Assembly: GCA_902784675.1 (NCBI GenBank)
Contig: CACZVR010000035.1
Location: forward strand, 1-43,586
Direction: 5' to 3'
Length of the DNA stretch: 43,586 nucleotides
Source: an uncultured Bacteroidales bacterium
GTDB taxonomy: Bacteria; Bacteroidota; Bacteroidia; Bacteroidales; Muribaculaceae
The position numbers and the translations under genes are program-made. Shown piece after piece: positions 34,920-43,586 of the stretch. The notes below the pieces were generated by a model. It did no database searches. It was not told the origin of the DNA and was given only the letters and a program-made list of their open reading frames with translations. Each line of letters starts with the position of its first letter. Positions within the stretch are counted from its first letter, which is position 1.

Positions 34920-35315
34920 ATGACCAAACGATTTTTCATAGCGTTATTTGCTATCAGCCTGTTGGCAATCAGCGCATTGGCTCAAGAGCGCGGCCCCGAA
35001 GCCACATTCTCGAAAATGACCCATGACTTTGGCACCATCAAGGAGGCTAAAGGCCCTGTGTCTTGCTCCTTTGAGTTCACCAACACAGGCGACAAGCCGT
35101 TGCTCATCATCAACGCTGTGGCCTCATGCGGCTGCACACACCCCGAATTCCCGACCAAACCCATCAAGCCGGGAAAGAAAGGCAAAATCAAGGTGACTTT
35201 CAGTCCCATCGGGCGTCCCGGCTCGTTCAAGAAGACAATCAAGGTAAAGACTAACGGAAAGGAGCGCACCATCTCCCTGCACATCGAAGGCACTGTTGTT
35301 CCTAAAGGTAAGTGA
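34920..35315 (+). CDS. Secreted DUF1573 protein
   Basis: 131 residues from ATG 34920, which starts a signal peptide (MTKRFFIALFAISLLAISALAQ); the open frame extends upstream across the promoter, which is not credible. It is a single DUF1573 immunoglobulin-like domain with the hallmark HDFGTIKE, FEFTNTGDKPL, SCGCTHPEFPTKPIKPG and FSPIGRPGSF motifs. Such proteins are periplasmic or surface-exposed in Bacteroidetes; their role is unknown. The stop overlaps the next gene's GTG start by 4 nt (GTGA). Confidence 0.9.
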   Translation: MTKRFFIALFAISLLAISALAQERGPEATFSKMTHDFGTIKEAKGPVSCSFEFTNTGDKPLLIINAVASCGCTHPEFPTKPIKPGKKGKIKVTFSPIGRPGSFKKTIKVKTNGKERTISLHIEGTVVPKGK

Positions 35316-36403
35316 AACATCTCCTGACCATAACGCTTCTCTCCATGATGGCATTGTCTGTTGTGGCACAGCCTCAAGTGACCTGGCTGGAGAAGCAACA
35401 TGACTTTGGTGTCTTCAAGGAAGAGAATGGCAAGGTGAGCTGCCAGATGAGAGCCGTGAACACCGGCACCGAGCCGCTGATCATCATCAAGACACAGGTG
35501 GGTTGCGGCTGCACGGCCATCAACTACAACGAGGATGCCATCCAACCGGGCGACACGGCAACAGTGATCATCACTTACAACCCATCGGGTCGTCCGGGTC
35601 AGTTTACCAAAGAAGCCCTCATCTTCACCAACACCGTTCCCAAGCGGTCGGTGCTTGAAATCACAGGCAATGTCATCCCCACCGATGCGACACTCGACAA
35701 GCAATATCCCTTGCAGTCCGGAGCCTTGCGCATCAGCCAGAAGAACATCCCCTTTGGCGAACTGACCAAAGGCAAGAACAGGACACTGTACTTGAGTGCC
35801 TATAATGCCTCGACCGACACCATCGTGGTGAGCGTCAAGGGCCGTAAAGAACACATCAGGCCGTCACTCGTCCCCGATACTGTACCCCCTGCACGCGTCA
35901 CTGCGCTCACGGTGCACTATCTGCCAGGCCATGCTCCACAATGGGGCTTGAATACCGACACCCTCACGCTGGTGAACCATCCCTTGGGAAGCGCTCTTGA
36001 AAGCAGCGCCGACGTCTATGTGATGGCTCAAGTGATGGAGAACTTCGGTGAGCTGAGCGAGCAGCAGCGCCGCAATGCTCCTGTCGTTGCCGTTGACTGT
36101 GACGACAGGTTGGACTTTGGCACGATGACGGCAGGCAAAACTGTGACACGCACCTTCAAGGTGACGAACAAGGGGAAAGATCAGCTCATCATCAGGCGGC
36201 TGTGGGTCCCCGAGGACGAAGACATTACCATCAAAGTGGACCGCACCGAGGTCAAACGCAGTAAATCGGCTACCGTCACAGTGACGGTGGACACAACCCA
36301 CACGCAAGGTGAACTGTTCAACGTGCCGCTCACCCTCTTGTGCAATGACCCGGAATCACCCCGGCTGACCATCCGCCTGGTGGGCATTATTGACAAAGAA
36401 TAA
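35312..36403 (+). CDS. Secreted protein with two DUF1573 domains
   Basis: 363 residues beginning at a GTG (35312) that overlaps the previous stop (GTGA), followed at once by a signal peptide (MKHLLTITLLSMMALSVVAQ). The first DUF1573 domain (about 22-125: HDFGVFKEENGKVSC, VGCGCTAINY, YNPSGRPGQF) is canonical. The second (about 265-360: LDFGTMTAGKTVTRTFKVTNKGKDQLIIR) lacks the CGC motif (RRLWVPEDED instead). Between them lies a beta-rich region that may be a third, degenerate copy (IPFGELTKGKNRTLYL). Translationally coupled to the single-domain paralog, so it is probably a partner at the cell surface. Function unknown. Confidence 0.88.
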   Translation: MKHLLTITLLSMMALSVVAQPQVTWLEKQHDFGVFKEENGKVSCQMRAVNTGTEPLIIIKTQVGCGCTAINYNEDAIQPGDTATVIITYNPSGRPGQFTKEALIFTNTVPKRSVLEITGNVIPTDATLDKQYPLQSGALRISQKNIPFGELTKGKNRTLYLSAYNASTDTIVVSVKGRKEHIRPSLVPDTVPPARVTALTVHYLPGHAPQWGLNTDTLTLVNHPLGSALESSADVYVMAQVMENFGELSEQQRRNAPVVAVDCDDRLDFGTMTAGKTVTRTFKVTNKGKDQLIIRRLWVPEDEDITIKVDRTEVKRSKSATVTVTVDTTHTQGELFNVPLTLLCNDPESPRLTIRLVGIIDKE

Positions 36404-36424
36404 CATCAAACCGAAATACCGACA

Positions 36425-37585
36425 ATGGCAGAAAAAAAGAATACTAGAATCGTACAACATACCGAGGAATGCCCCTCGCAGCAGCATCCCGAGAATGACG
36501 CACAGTTTGCCGGGCTGCAGGTGAACAGCGGTGTGGAGCAACTGCCCAGCGTGAACCCATACCTGAAACGCAAGCGCAAACCGCAACTCACACCCGCCGA
36601 ATATGTCGAAGGCATCCGCAAGGGCAACCGCGCCGTGCTGGGACAAGCCGTGACACTGGTCGAGAGCCGCAACGCCGAACACCAGATCATCGCCCAGGAG
36701 GTTATCGAGAAGTGTCTGCCCTACACTGGCAACTCGCGACGCATCGGCATCACGGGCGTGCCGGGTGCCGGCAAGAGCACATCGATCGACTCCTTCGGCA
36801 TGCACGTCATCAAACAAGGGCACAAGTTGGCCGTCCTGGCCATCGACCCCAGCAGTGAGCGATCCAAGGGCTCCATCCTGGGCGACAAAACACGCATGGA
36901 ACGTCTGGCCATCGAACCCGACGTGTTCATCCGTCCTTCCCCCTCGGCCGGTTCGTTGGGCGGTGTGGCCCGCAAGACGCGCGAGACCATCGTGCTGTGC
37001 GAGGCCGCTGGCTATGACACCATCTTTGTCGAGACCGTCGGCGTGGGCCAGAGCGAAATCGCTGTCCACTCGATGGTAGACTATTTCCTGCTCATCCAAC
37101 TTGCCGGAACAGGCGACGAACTGCAGGGCATCAAGCGCGGCATCATGGAGATGGCCGACGGTATCGTCATCAACAAGTGTGACGGCGACAACATCGAGCG
37201 CGCTAAGCTGGCAGCGGCACAGTTCCGCAACGCGCTGCACCTCTATCCCTTGCCTCCCAGCGGCTTCCTCCCCGAGGTGATTACCTACTCGGGCTACTAT
37301 GACCTGGACATTGACAAGGTGTGGGACATGATCGACCGTTACTTCGCGCACGTCAAGGCAAATGGCTATTTTGACGAGAAGCGACACGAGCAGGAGCGCT
37401 ACTGGATGCGCGAGACCATCAACGAACAGTTGCTGGCGCGCTTCTATTTCGACCCCGAGATCGAACGACTGTTAGAAATCAAGGAGGACACGGTGCTTGC
37501 CGGCAAGCAGACCTCGTTTGTCGCCGCCAGCGATGTGCTCAACTTCTATTATCACAAGATCACCAACGAACACTCCAAGCAATGA
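36425..37585 (+). CDS. meaB: MeaB, methylmalonyl-CoA mutase-associated GTPase
   Basis: 386 residues. G3E-family GTPase: Walker A GVPGAGKST (111-119), AIDPSSERSKGSILGDKTRM, ETVGVGQSE (G3 region) and NKCD for guanine. MeaB loads and protects adenosylcobalamin on methylmalonyl-CoA mutase, a step of propionate/succinate metabolism central to Bacteroidales. The first 50 residues are a divergent extension. The mutase genes are not in this window. The stop overlaps the next gene by 4 nt (ATGA). Confidence 0.95.
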   Translation: MAEKKNTRIVQHTEECPSQQHPENDAQFAGLQVNSGVEQLPSVNPYLKRKRKPQLTPAEYVEGIRKGNRAVLGQAVTLVESRNAEHQIIAQEVIEKCLPYTGNSRRIGITGVPGAGKSTSIDSFGMHVIKQGHKLAVLAIDPSSERSKGSILGDKTRMERLAIEPDVFIRPSPSAGSLGGVARKTRETIVLCEAAGYDTIFVETVGVGQSEIAVHSMVDYFLLIQLAGTGDELQGIKRGIMEMADGIVINKCDGDNIERAKLAAAQFRNALHLYPLPPSGFLPEVITYSGYYDLDIDKVWDMIDRYFAHVKANGYFDEKRHEQERYWMRETINEQLLARFYFDPEIERLLEIKEDTVLAGKQTSFVAASDVLNFYYHKITNEHSKQ

Positions 37586-38067
37586 AACGATTGACCATCA
37601 CTCTCGCCGTGGGCGCCCTGTTGCTCCTGTTGTGCAGCAACTGCTCCTTCATGGACAAAATGTACGCAGCCCAAAAAATCGACCAGGCTGCCACTCCTGT
37701 CCCTTTCACCACGTTAGAGAACTACTTCGTGCGCAACGATGTGGACTGCTCCAAGCAACAACGCCTCATCATCGACAACAAGGCCGACTTTGAGAGATTC
37801 TTCGGCATGGCAGCCCACATGGGCGGAATGCCCACCGAGGTGAACTGGAACAAGCAGTTTGTCATTGCCCTTGTCATGCCCGAGACAAATCGCGCGACGT
37901 CCATCTACCCTGTTGCTGTCAAGACAACCGACAACAATTGCCTGGTATTCAGTTACCAGGTGAAAAAGGGCGACAAGTTATCCCACACGATGGTACCCTT
38001 CACCGCTGTGGCCGTCAACAAGCCGGAAACCAGACAAGAAATGCAAATCTTCTTCCTTGAAAAATAA
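37582..38067 (+). CDS. Small predicted lipoprotein
   Basis: 161 residues. Hydrophobic leader MKRLTITLAVGALLLLLCSNC with cysteines at 18 and 21, one probably lipidated, although neither sits in a perfect lipobox. The mature part is a compact beta-rich domain (FERFFGMAAHMGG, FVIALVMPETN, QEMQIFFLEK) with no family I recognise. Its ATG overlaps the meaB stop (ATGA), and NUDIX follows 10 nt after its stop, so it belongs to the same transcript. The combination with meaB suggests only housekeeping co-transcription. Confidence 0.8.
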   Translation: MKRLTITLAVGALLLLLCSNCSFMDKMYAAQKIDQAATPVPFTTLENYFVRNDVDCSKQQRLIIDNKADFERFFGMAAHMGGMPTEVNWNKQFVIALVMPETNRATSIYPVAVKTTDNNCLVFSYQVKKGDKLSHTMVPFTAVAVNKPETRQEMQIFFLEK

Positions 38068-38077
38068 CGATACCATT

Positions 38078-38596
38078 ATGCCACAATACACTTACCGATA
38101 TCCCCACCCTGCCGTGACCACCGACTGCGTCGTGTTCGGCTATGACGGTCTTCACCTCAACGTGTTGCTCATCGAGCGCGGCGGCGAGCCCTACAAGGGC
38201 TGCTGGGCCTTTCCCGGCGGCTTCCTCAACATCGACGAGGATGCTCCCGACGGCGCACGCCGTGAACTGCTCGAGGAAACAGGCCTGCATGTGACCAATA
38301 TCGAGCAATTGGGCGCCTTCACGACACCCGAACGCGACCCGCGCGAGCGCGTCATTTCCATCGCCTACTTCACACTCACGCGCGTGCAGCAGGTTGTCGG
38401 CGGTGATGATGCCCGCGTGGCACGCTGGTTCCCCATCAATCAACTGCCGCCGCTGGCCTTTGACCACCAGCAGATGTTTGAACAGGCCCTCCAGCGCCTG
38501 TCCGACTGCTTGAAACTCAAGACTGGCAATTTCATCAGCGGCGATTTCTCCTACGAGGAAATCGACATGATCTACTTCGCCACCCTCACCAAGTAA
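38078..38596 (+). CDS. NUDIX hydrolase
   Basis: 172 residues from ATG 38078 (the frame runs to a TTG at 38057 inside the previous gene). The NUDIX box is intact: GGFLNIDEDAPDGARREL followed by LEETGL, preceded by WAFPGG. The C-terminal FDHQQMFEQALQRL segment resembles the ADP-ribose/NrtR-type NUDIX branch, but the usual winged helix of NrtR regulators is absent or too short here. It probably hydrolyses a nucleoside-diphosphate derivative such as ADP-ribose or an 8-oxo nucleotide. Last gene of the run begun by the DUF1573 pair. Confidence 0.9.
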   Translation: MPQYTYRYPHPAVTTDCVVFGYDGLHLNVLLIERGGEPYKGCWAFPGGFLNIDEDAPDGARRELLEETGLHVTNIEQLGAFTTPERDPRERVISIAYFTLTRVQQVVGGDDARVARWFPINQLPPLAFDHQQMFEQALQRLSDCLKLKTGNFISGDFSYEEIDMIYFATLTK

Positions 38597-38612
38597 CCTG
38601 ACATTCTCTTTT

Positions 38613-38662
38613 CGTTAACACAACTGCATGACTGATTTGAATCGGCCACAACTATGTTAACG
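38613..38662. repeat. Inverted repeat CGTTAACA ... TGTTAACG
   Basis: Perfect 8-bp arms (38613-38620 and 38655-38662) separated by 34 bp, each containing the palindrome GTTAAC. Located downstream of the NUDIX gene and upstream of the ncRNA promoter. Confidence 0.5.
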
Positions 38663-38737
38663 AATGCAAAATTCTAACGATTCATCACTTCAACCATGAA
38701 ATTTTTGTTAATTTCTGGTTGTTTTATGCCACAAAAG

Positions 38738-38753
38738 TATGTTATAAAACATA
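38738..38753. promoter_or_regulatory. Palindrome overlapping the -33 region of the ncRNA promoter
   Basis: TATGTT-ATAA-AACATA, a perfect 16-nt inverted repeat, 8 bp upstream of the TATATTTG element. Its position suggests an operator. Confidence 0.45.
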
Positions 38754-38761
38754 TTTAGCAC

Positions 38762-38769
38762 TATATTTG
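38762..38769 (+). promoter_or_regulatory. -7 element of a small RNA
   Basis: TATATTTG, matching TAnnTTTG, with no strong TTTG at -33. Start near 38776. Confidence 0.55.
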
Positions 38770-38775
38770 CATTGG

Positions 38776-38937
38776 TTTTTCATGGTAATAGTTTTTAAGG
38801 TTAGGAGAATTCAGGTGTCGTGAGACAGTTGCTTTCTCTTTTTAATCAAACAAATCACATATTGTTTAAGGTTTATGTTAATGGTATTAGAAGGTTAATT
38901 AGTTAAACAATCCCCGACGTGAGTCGAGGATTTTTTA
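38776..38937 (+). ncRNA. Probable small non-coding RNA (about 160 nt)
   Basis: The stretch lies between a promoter element and a rho-independent terminator and has no credible ORF. Three structures are visible. (1) A hairpin at 38804-38838 with GGAGAA/TTCTC outer stem and TGTC-gtga-GACA tip, followed by TTTTT. (2) A stem ATTGTTTAA (38861-38869)/TTAAACAAT (38903-38911). (3) The terminator TCCCCGAC-gtga-GTCGAGGA (38911-38930) with T6. Two terminators imply a short (about 70 nt) and a long form. The layout (Bacteroidetes promoter, hairpin, terminator) resembles the Bacteroidales-1 type RNAs, but I cannot confirm the family. Confidence 0.6.
38911..38936 (+). terminator. Terminator of the small RNA
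   Basis: Stem TCCCCGAC/GTCGAGGA with one mismatch, GTGA loop, followed by TTTTTT at 38931-38936. Confidence 0.8.
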
Positions 38938-38948
38938 TTTCTTGATAA

Positions 38949-38977
38949 TTGATTATTCACATTATTCATTAACTTTG
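38949..38977 (+). promoter_or_regulatory. Promoter of the DUF3298-like pair
   Basis: TTG (38949-38951), 18-nt spacer, TAACTTTG (38970-38977); start near 38984, leader of 12-18 nt. Confidence 0.65.
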
Positions 38978-38995
38978 CAGCGACAATAAACATTC

Positions 38996-39853
38996 ATGAC
39001 TATGAACAAGATTCTCATTTCTATCCTCTTGACCATGGCTACCTTGTGGTCCTGCAGCAACAACGGTAACACCACAGCTGCCAATAAAGAGACAAAGGTA
39101 TCAGACAGCACCCTGTGCCAATTCAAAAACATCAAGGTGAACAAGATGTTCGCTTGTCGTGACGAGGTACAAGACACGCTCTACTTTGACAACAACTTTA
39201 CAGCATTTTGGCCCGAAATCATCAACGGCAAACCTTGCACCGAACTCCAGCAGGCACTGCTGCGTGCCATGACCGACAGCGCCGAACTCAACCAGCTCGA
39301 CCTGGCCATCGAATGTCTGCTCAATCCCACCAATTACACAGAACATGACAGCAAGAGCCTCATACCGGTCAAATCGGTTAAGGATGACGAGAACAAACTA
39401 TCGACCAGCGAAATCAACGTGAAGATGGAGAGCATGACCGACCGTCTGCTCACCTATCATCTGGGCACCTATTCCTACATGGCCGGCGCTGCACACGGCA
39501 TCTATGCCAACAACTACGTTACCTATGATCTGAAGACTGAAAAGGCCGTGGCCCTGAGCGATATCATCGCCGATACCACCCTGCTGCGCACCGCCATCCT
39601 CAAATCCATTAAGCAGACCTATGAATACGACAAGGATGACCTGTTCTTCCCCGACAACGGCCTGCTGCCACTGCCACGCGACTTCTTCTTCGACGGCAGT
39701 GTCCTGCATGTGGTCTATCAGGTTTATGAGATTGCCAGCTATGCCCAAGGCATGATTGATGCCCCCATCTACCCCTACATGCTCAAGCCCGAGGAGATGA
39801 AGCGCCTCTACACCCCCTACGCACTCGAATTAATGGATTTAGACATTGAATAG
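38996..39853 (+). CDS. RsiV/DUF3298-like lipoprotein
   Basis: 285 residues (an ATG at codon 3, position 39002, is equally possible). Lipoprotein signal with LWSC. The N-terminal region (FKNIKVNKMFACRDE) precedes a DUF4163/DUF3298-like region: LLTYHLGTYSYMAGAAHGIYANNYVTYDLKTEKAVALSDII, then KDDLFFPDNGLLPLPRDFFFDGSVLHVVYQVYEIASYAQG. These domains occur in RsiV-type anti-sigma factors, where the fold binds lysozyme, and in many Bacteroidetes lipoproteins without a sigma-binding part. No sigma-binding segment is seen here, so an envelope lipoprotein of unknown ligand is the safest call. Paralog of the next gene. Confidence 0.83.
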   Translation: MTMNKILISILLTMATLWSCSNNGNTTAANKETKVSDSTLCQFKNIKVNKMFACRDEVQDTLYFDNNFTAFWPEIINGKPCTELQQALLRAMTDSAELNQLDLAIECLLNPTNYTEHDSKSLIPVKSVKDDENKLSTSEINVKMESMTDRLLTYHLGTYSYMAGAAHGIYANNYVTYDLKTEKAVALSDIIADTTLLRTAILKSIKQTYEYDKDDLFFPDNGLLPLPRDFFFDGSVLHVVYQVYEIASYAQGMIDAPIYPYMLKPEEMKRLYTPYALELMDLDIE

Positions 39854-39875
39854 GAACCCTAACATCAACAACGTT

Positions 39876-40706
39876 ATGAATAGGATTTGCTCATTTCTCA
39901 CCGCCATCATTCTCATGGCATGGACAAGCCAGGCCATGGGACAGTTATTCGATGCCCAGCCGTGCCAGTTCTATAACATCGACAAGACCGTTAAAGCCAG
40001 GCTTGGACAAGGAGAGGACGTTGCCTACCAGCAAAACTCCATCAAAGCCTTCTGGCCCGTGATGCTCAATGGCAAGGAATGCCCCAAACTGCAAGAGGCC
40101 CTATGCAAATGGCTGACAGACAAGGACGATATCAAGGTGATGGATAGGGCCCTCGAGTACACGTTGTATATTGATAACGAGAATGTGCCCTTTGGCGACA
40201 ATGGCCCCTATCAGATTCTTGACGATTTCAAAGAGATTGAATCCTCCTATTCATCGGCCTCCAATACAATTGAACTCAAAAGTCTGGACAAGAGGTTCGC
40301 CCTATTCCATCTATTTACTTATGTGTACTTTGCAGGAGCAGCCCATGGCATGTATCTCCACAACTACATCACCTATGACACTCAACTCGATAAAATCGTC
40401 ACATTAGAGGATGTATTGATTGACCCGGAATTAATCCGTCCCTATATCATGGAATCGATCAACCTCAAGTATGACTACACCGAGGAGGACTTGTTCTTGC
40501 CCGAAGACGGCAAACTGAAACTTCCTTCGGTATGGTATTTCGAGGAGGGTTTCCTGCATTTCGTCTATCAGGTCTATGAGATCGCCAGCTTCGCCCAGGG
40601 CGACATCGATGTGCCCCTCTTTTATCCCAACGATCCAAACGCCCCCGAATACCTCACTCCTTATGGCAAAGAACTGATGGAGGCATCATGGTCTGATGGA
40701 ATGTAA
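39876..40706 (+). CDS. RsiV/DUF3298-like secreted protein, paralog
   Basis: 276 residues from ATG 39876, which starts a conventional signal peptide (MNRICSFLTAIILMAWTSQAMG); the frame runs back to a TTG at 39846 inside the previous gene. The same domain layout as the upstream lipoprotein: CQFYNIDKTVKARLG, RFALFHLFTYVYFAGAAHGMYLHNYITYD, then EEDLFLPEDGKLKLPSVWYFEEGFLHFVYQVYEIASFAQG. The lipobox cysteine is absent, so this copy is expected to be periplasmic or secreted while its twin is membrane-bound. A tandem duplication with split localisation. Function unknown. Confidence 0.83.
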   Translation: MNRICSFLTAIILMAWTSQAMGQLFDAQPCQFYNIDKTVKARLGQGEDVAYQQNSIKAFWPVMLNGKECPKLQEALCKWLTDKDDIKVMDRALEYTLYIDNENVPFGDNGPYQILDDFKEIESSYSSASNTIELKSLDKRFALFHLFTYVYFAGAAHGMYLHNYITYDTQLDKIVTLEDVLIDPELIRPYIMESINLKYDYTEEDLFLPEDGKLKLPSVWYFEEGFLHFVYQVYEIASFAQGDIDVPLFYPNDPNAPEYLTPYGKELMEASWSDGM

Positions 40707-40740
40707 TAAAAATCTGGATATCAGTACATTAGCAATTAAT

Positions 40741-40767
40741 AGCAAAAATTTTTTGAAAATTTTTGCT
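40741..40767. repeat. AT-rich perfect inverted repeat
   Basis: AGCAAAAATTTT-ttg-AAAATTTTTGCT, 12-bp arms. It sits 34 nt past the DUF3298-like stop and just before the tRNA-Asp promoter. No T-run follows; it may still act as a weak bidirectional terminator or as a protein-binding site. Confidence 0.65.
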
Positions 40768-40774
40768 AAAATCC

Positions 40775-40805
40775 TTTGTCAATTCAAATTCTTGCAGTAC
40801 CTTTG
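40775..40805 (+). promoter_or_regulatory. Consensus promoter of tRNA-Asp
   Basis: TTTG (40775-40778), 19-nt spacer, TACCTTTG (40798-40805). Start near 40812, 36 nt before the mature tRNA. Confidence 0.85.
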
Positions 40806-40847
40806 CAGTCGCTTTGGAAAAGAAATTTCCCGTAGCATTCACATGAT

Positions 40848-40921
40848 GGTGTGTTAGTTCAGTTGGTTAGAATACCTGCCTGTCACGCAGGGGGTCGCGT
40901 GTTCGAGTCACGTACACACCG
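40848..40921 (+). tRNA. tRNA-Asp (GTC)
   Basis: Acceptor GGTGTGT (40848-40854) pairs with ACACACC (40914-40920), discriminator G. Anticodon stem CCTGC/GCAGG encloses CTGTCAC with anticodon GTC at 40882-40884. The D-arm (GTTC/GAAT) and T-arm (GCGTG TTCGAGT CACGT) are normal. CCA is not encoded. Confidence 0.96.
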
Positions 40922-40960
40922 CAGTGGAGAGAGGAGCTGGCCACATCGTGTTTATGCCAA

Positions 40961-40983
40961 TCACCACAGAGTGGTGACCATTT

Positions 40984-40985
<2 letters not shown>
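40961..40985 (+). terminator. Terminator of the tRNA-Asp transcript
   Basis: Perfect TCACCAC-aga-GTGGTGA stem (40961-40977), CCA, then TTTTT (40981-40985). It lies between converging transcripts and may serve both. Confidence 0.8.
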
Positions 40986-43164
<2,179 letters not shown>

Positions 43165-43265
43165 TTAATTCTGGTTATTAATTACGAATGATAACGATGC
43201 TAAATTACTAAAAAAACACAAACAACGCCAATCTCAAAGCAAAAACAACCCACAACCATGACACC

Positions 43266-43298
43266 CTATAGTAGTTATAAAAACTATAGCTTCTATAG
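43266..43298. repeat. Three CTATAG palindromes downstream of the rRNA operon
   Basis: CTATAG at 43266, 43284 and 43293; the first two also form an imperfect dyad (AGTT/AACT). They lie between the last rRNA terminator and the GH97 leader. No clear promoter is seen in 43150-43265. Confidence 0.4.
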
Positions 43299-43302
43299 GA
43301 CA

Positions 43303-43343
43303 CAAAAAAACGAGGGAGCCGCTGTTTTAACAGTGACTCCCTC
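43303..43343 (-). terminator. Terminator after the degenerate 5S copy
   Basis: GAGGGAG (43312-43318)/CTCCCTC (43337-43343) with inner CTGTT/AACAG; on the minus strand the stem is followed by CGTTTTTTTGTG (43303-43311 side). Its outer stem is the same as the terminator at 43467-43497. Confidence 0.85.
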
Positions 43344-43348
43344 TTAAG

Positions 43349-43455
43349 GGGCGGTTACCTGCGCCTTCCCATGTCGCTGACCGTCGTCGTGGTGACGCTT
43401 AGGGCTCTGTGCCGGGAACGGGAAGAGGCGGGATCATCTGCGCGTTTTGACCGGT
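43349..43455 (-). pseudogene. Degenerate 5S rRNA copy
   Basis: On the minus strand CGCCTCTTCCCGTTCC, CACAGAG, TAAGC, TCACCACG, GGGA and AGGTAACCGCC align in order with the intact 5S at 43503-43586. Many substitutions fall in between and the copy is more GC-rich. The universally conserved CCGAAC/AAG region is changed (CCCGGCACAGAGCCC), and the 5' part no longer pairs well with the 3' AGGTAACCGCC, so it is unlikely to work in a ribosome. It is followed by its own terminator, so the duplicated unit was 5S plus terminator. Confidence 0.7.
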
Positions 43456-43457
43456 AA

Positions 43458-43497
43458 TAAAAAAACGAGGGAGCCAACCTTGACGATTGACTCCCTC
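43458..43497 (-). terminator. Terminator after the intact 5S rRNA
   Basis: GAGGGAG (43467-43473)/CTCCCTC (43491-43497), minus-strand T-run at 43459-43465. Lies between the two 5S copies, so the degenerate copy is reached only by readthrough. Confidence 0.85.
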
Positions 43498-43502
43498 TTA
43501 GG

Positions 43503-43586
<84 letters not shown>

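Noticed and set aside
35864-37387. Long minus-strand frames opposite the DUF1573 and meaB genes
   Set aside because: Composition and lack of motifs mark them as shadows; meaB on the plus strand is unequivocal.
36425-38067. Phosphate or cobalamin riboswitch upstream of meaB
   Set aside because: The gap to the preceding gene is only 21 nt, too short for a cobalamin riboswitch.

Overview
The window comes from a Bacteroidales chromosome, most likely Muribaculaceae or Prevotellaceae. Evidence for this: promoters of the Bacteroidetes type (TTTG, 19-20 nt, TAnnTTTG), almost no Shine-Dalgarno sites, a T9SS-type C-terminal tail, a GH97 enzyme, DUF5689 and outer-membrane barrel receptors. Most genes lie on the minus strand. 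The exceptions are a plus-strand block at about 34.9-40.9 kb, and the window ends inside a 5S rRNA gene.

Layout, left to right. 0.1-4.9 kb: one giant secreted mosaic protein. 5.2-14.1 kb: six co-directional genes, in transcription order a VWA-like lipoprotein, a four-helix membrane protein, a tubulin/FtsZ-fold protein, a very large actin/Hsp70-fold ATPase, a membrane-anchored protein with a signal peptide, and a zinc-ribbon membrane protein. I do not recognise this as a described system and consider it the best candidate for a new one: two polymer-type NTPase folds encoded together with envelope proteins. 14.1-16.8 kb: two overlapping histidine acid phosphatases. 16.9-20.1 kb: an AAA-type ATPase and a LytS/LytTR two-component pair with a well-formed LytTR direct repeat upstream. 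20.3-22.4 kb: an outer-membrane receptor broken by an internal deletion and frame change. 22.6-28.8 kb: a secreted nuclease, a DUF5689 lipoprotein and a TonB-dependent receptor, likely one operon for nucleic-acid or phosphate scavenging. 29.0-34.7 kb: a SemiSWEET transporter behind a possible Phe-rich leader attenuator, a tricorn-like S41 protease and two DUF2059-like paralogs.

Plus-strand block: two DUF1573 proteins, MeaB, a lipoprotein and a NUDIX hydrolase in one tight run; then a 400-nt non-coding stretch with a probable small RNA; two RsiV/DUF3298-like paralogs; and tRNA-Asp with a textbook promoter and terminator. A converging GH97 alpha-glucosidase follows. The right edge carries the end of an rRNA operon in which the 5S gene plus its terminator is duplicated and one copy is degenerate.

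Three of the gaps in the six-gene locus, and the gap of the two-component pair, hold short tracts repeating every 7 nt (core CTA or TAG). In the six-gene locus these run up to or nearly up to start codons. All calls are from reading the sequence; no database search was run.
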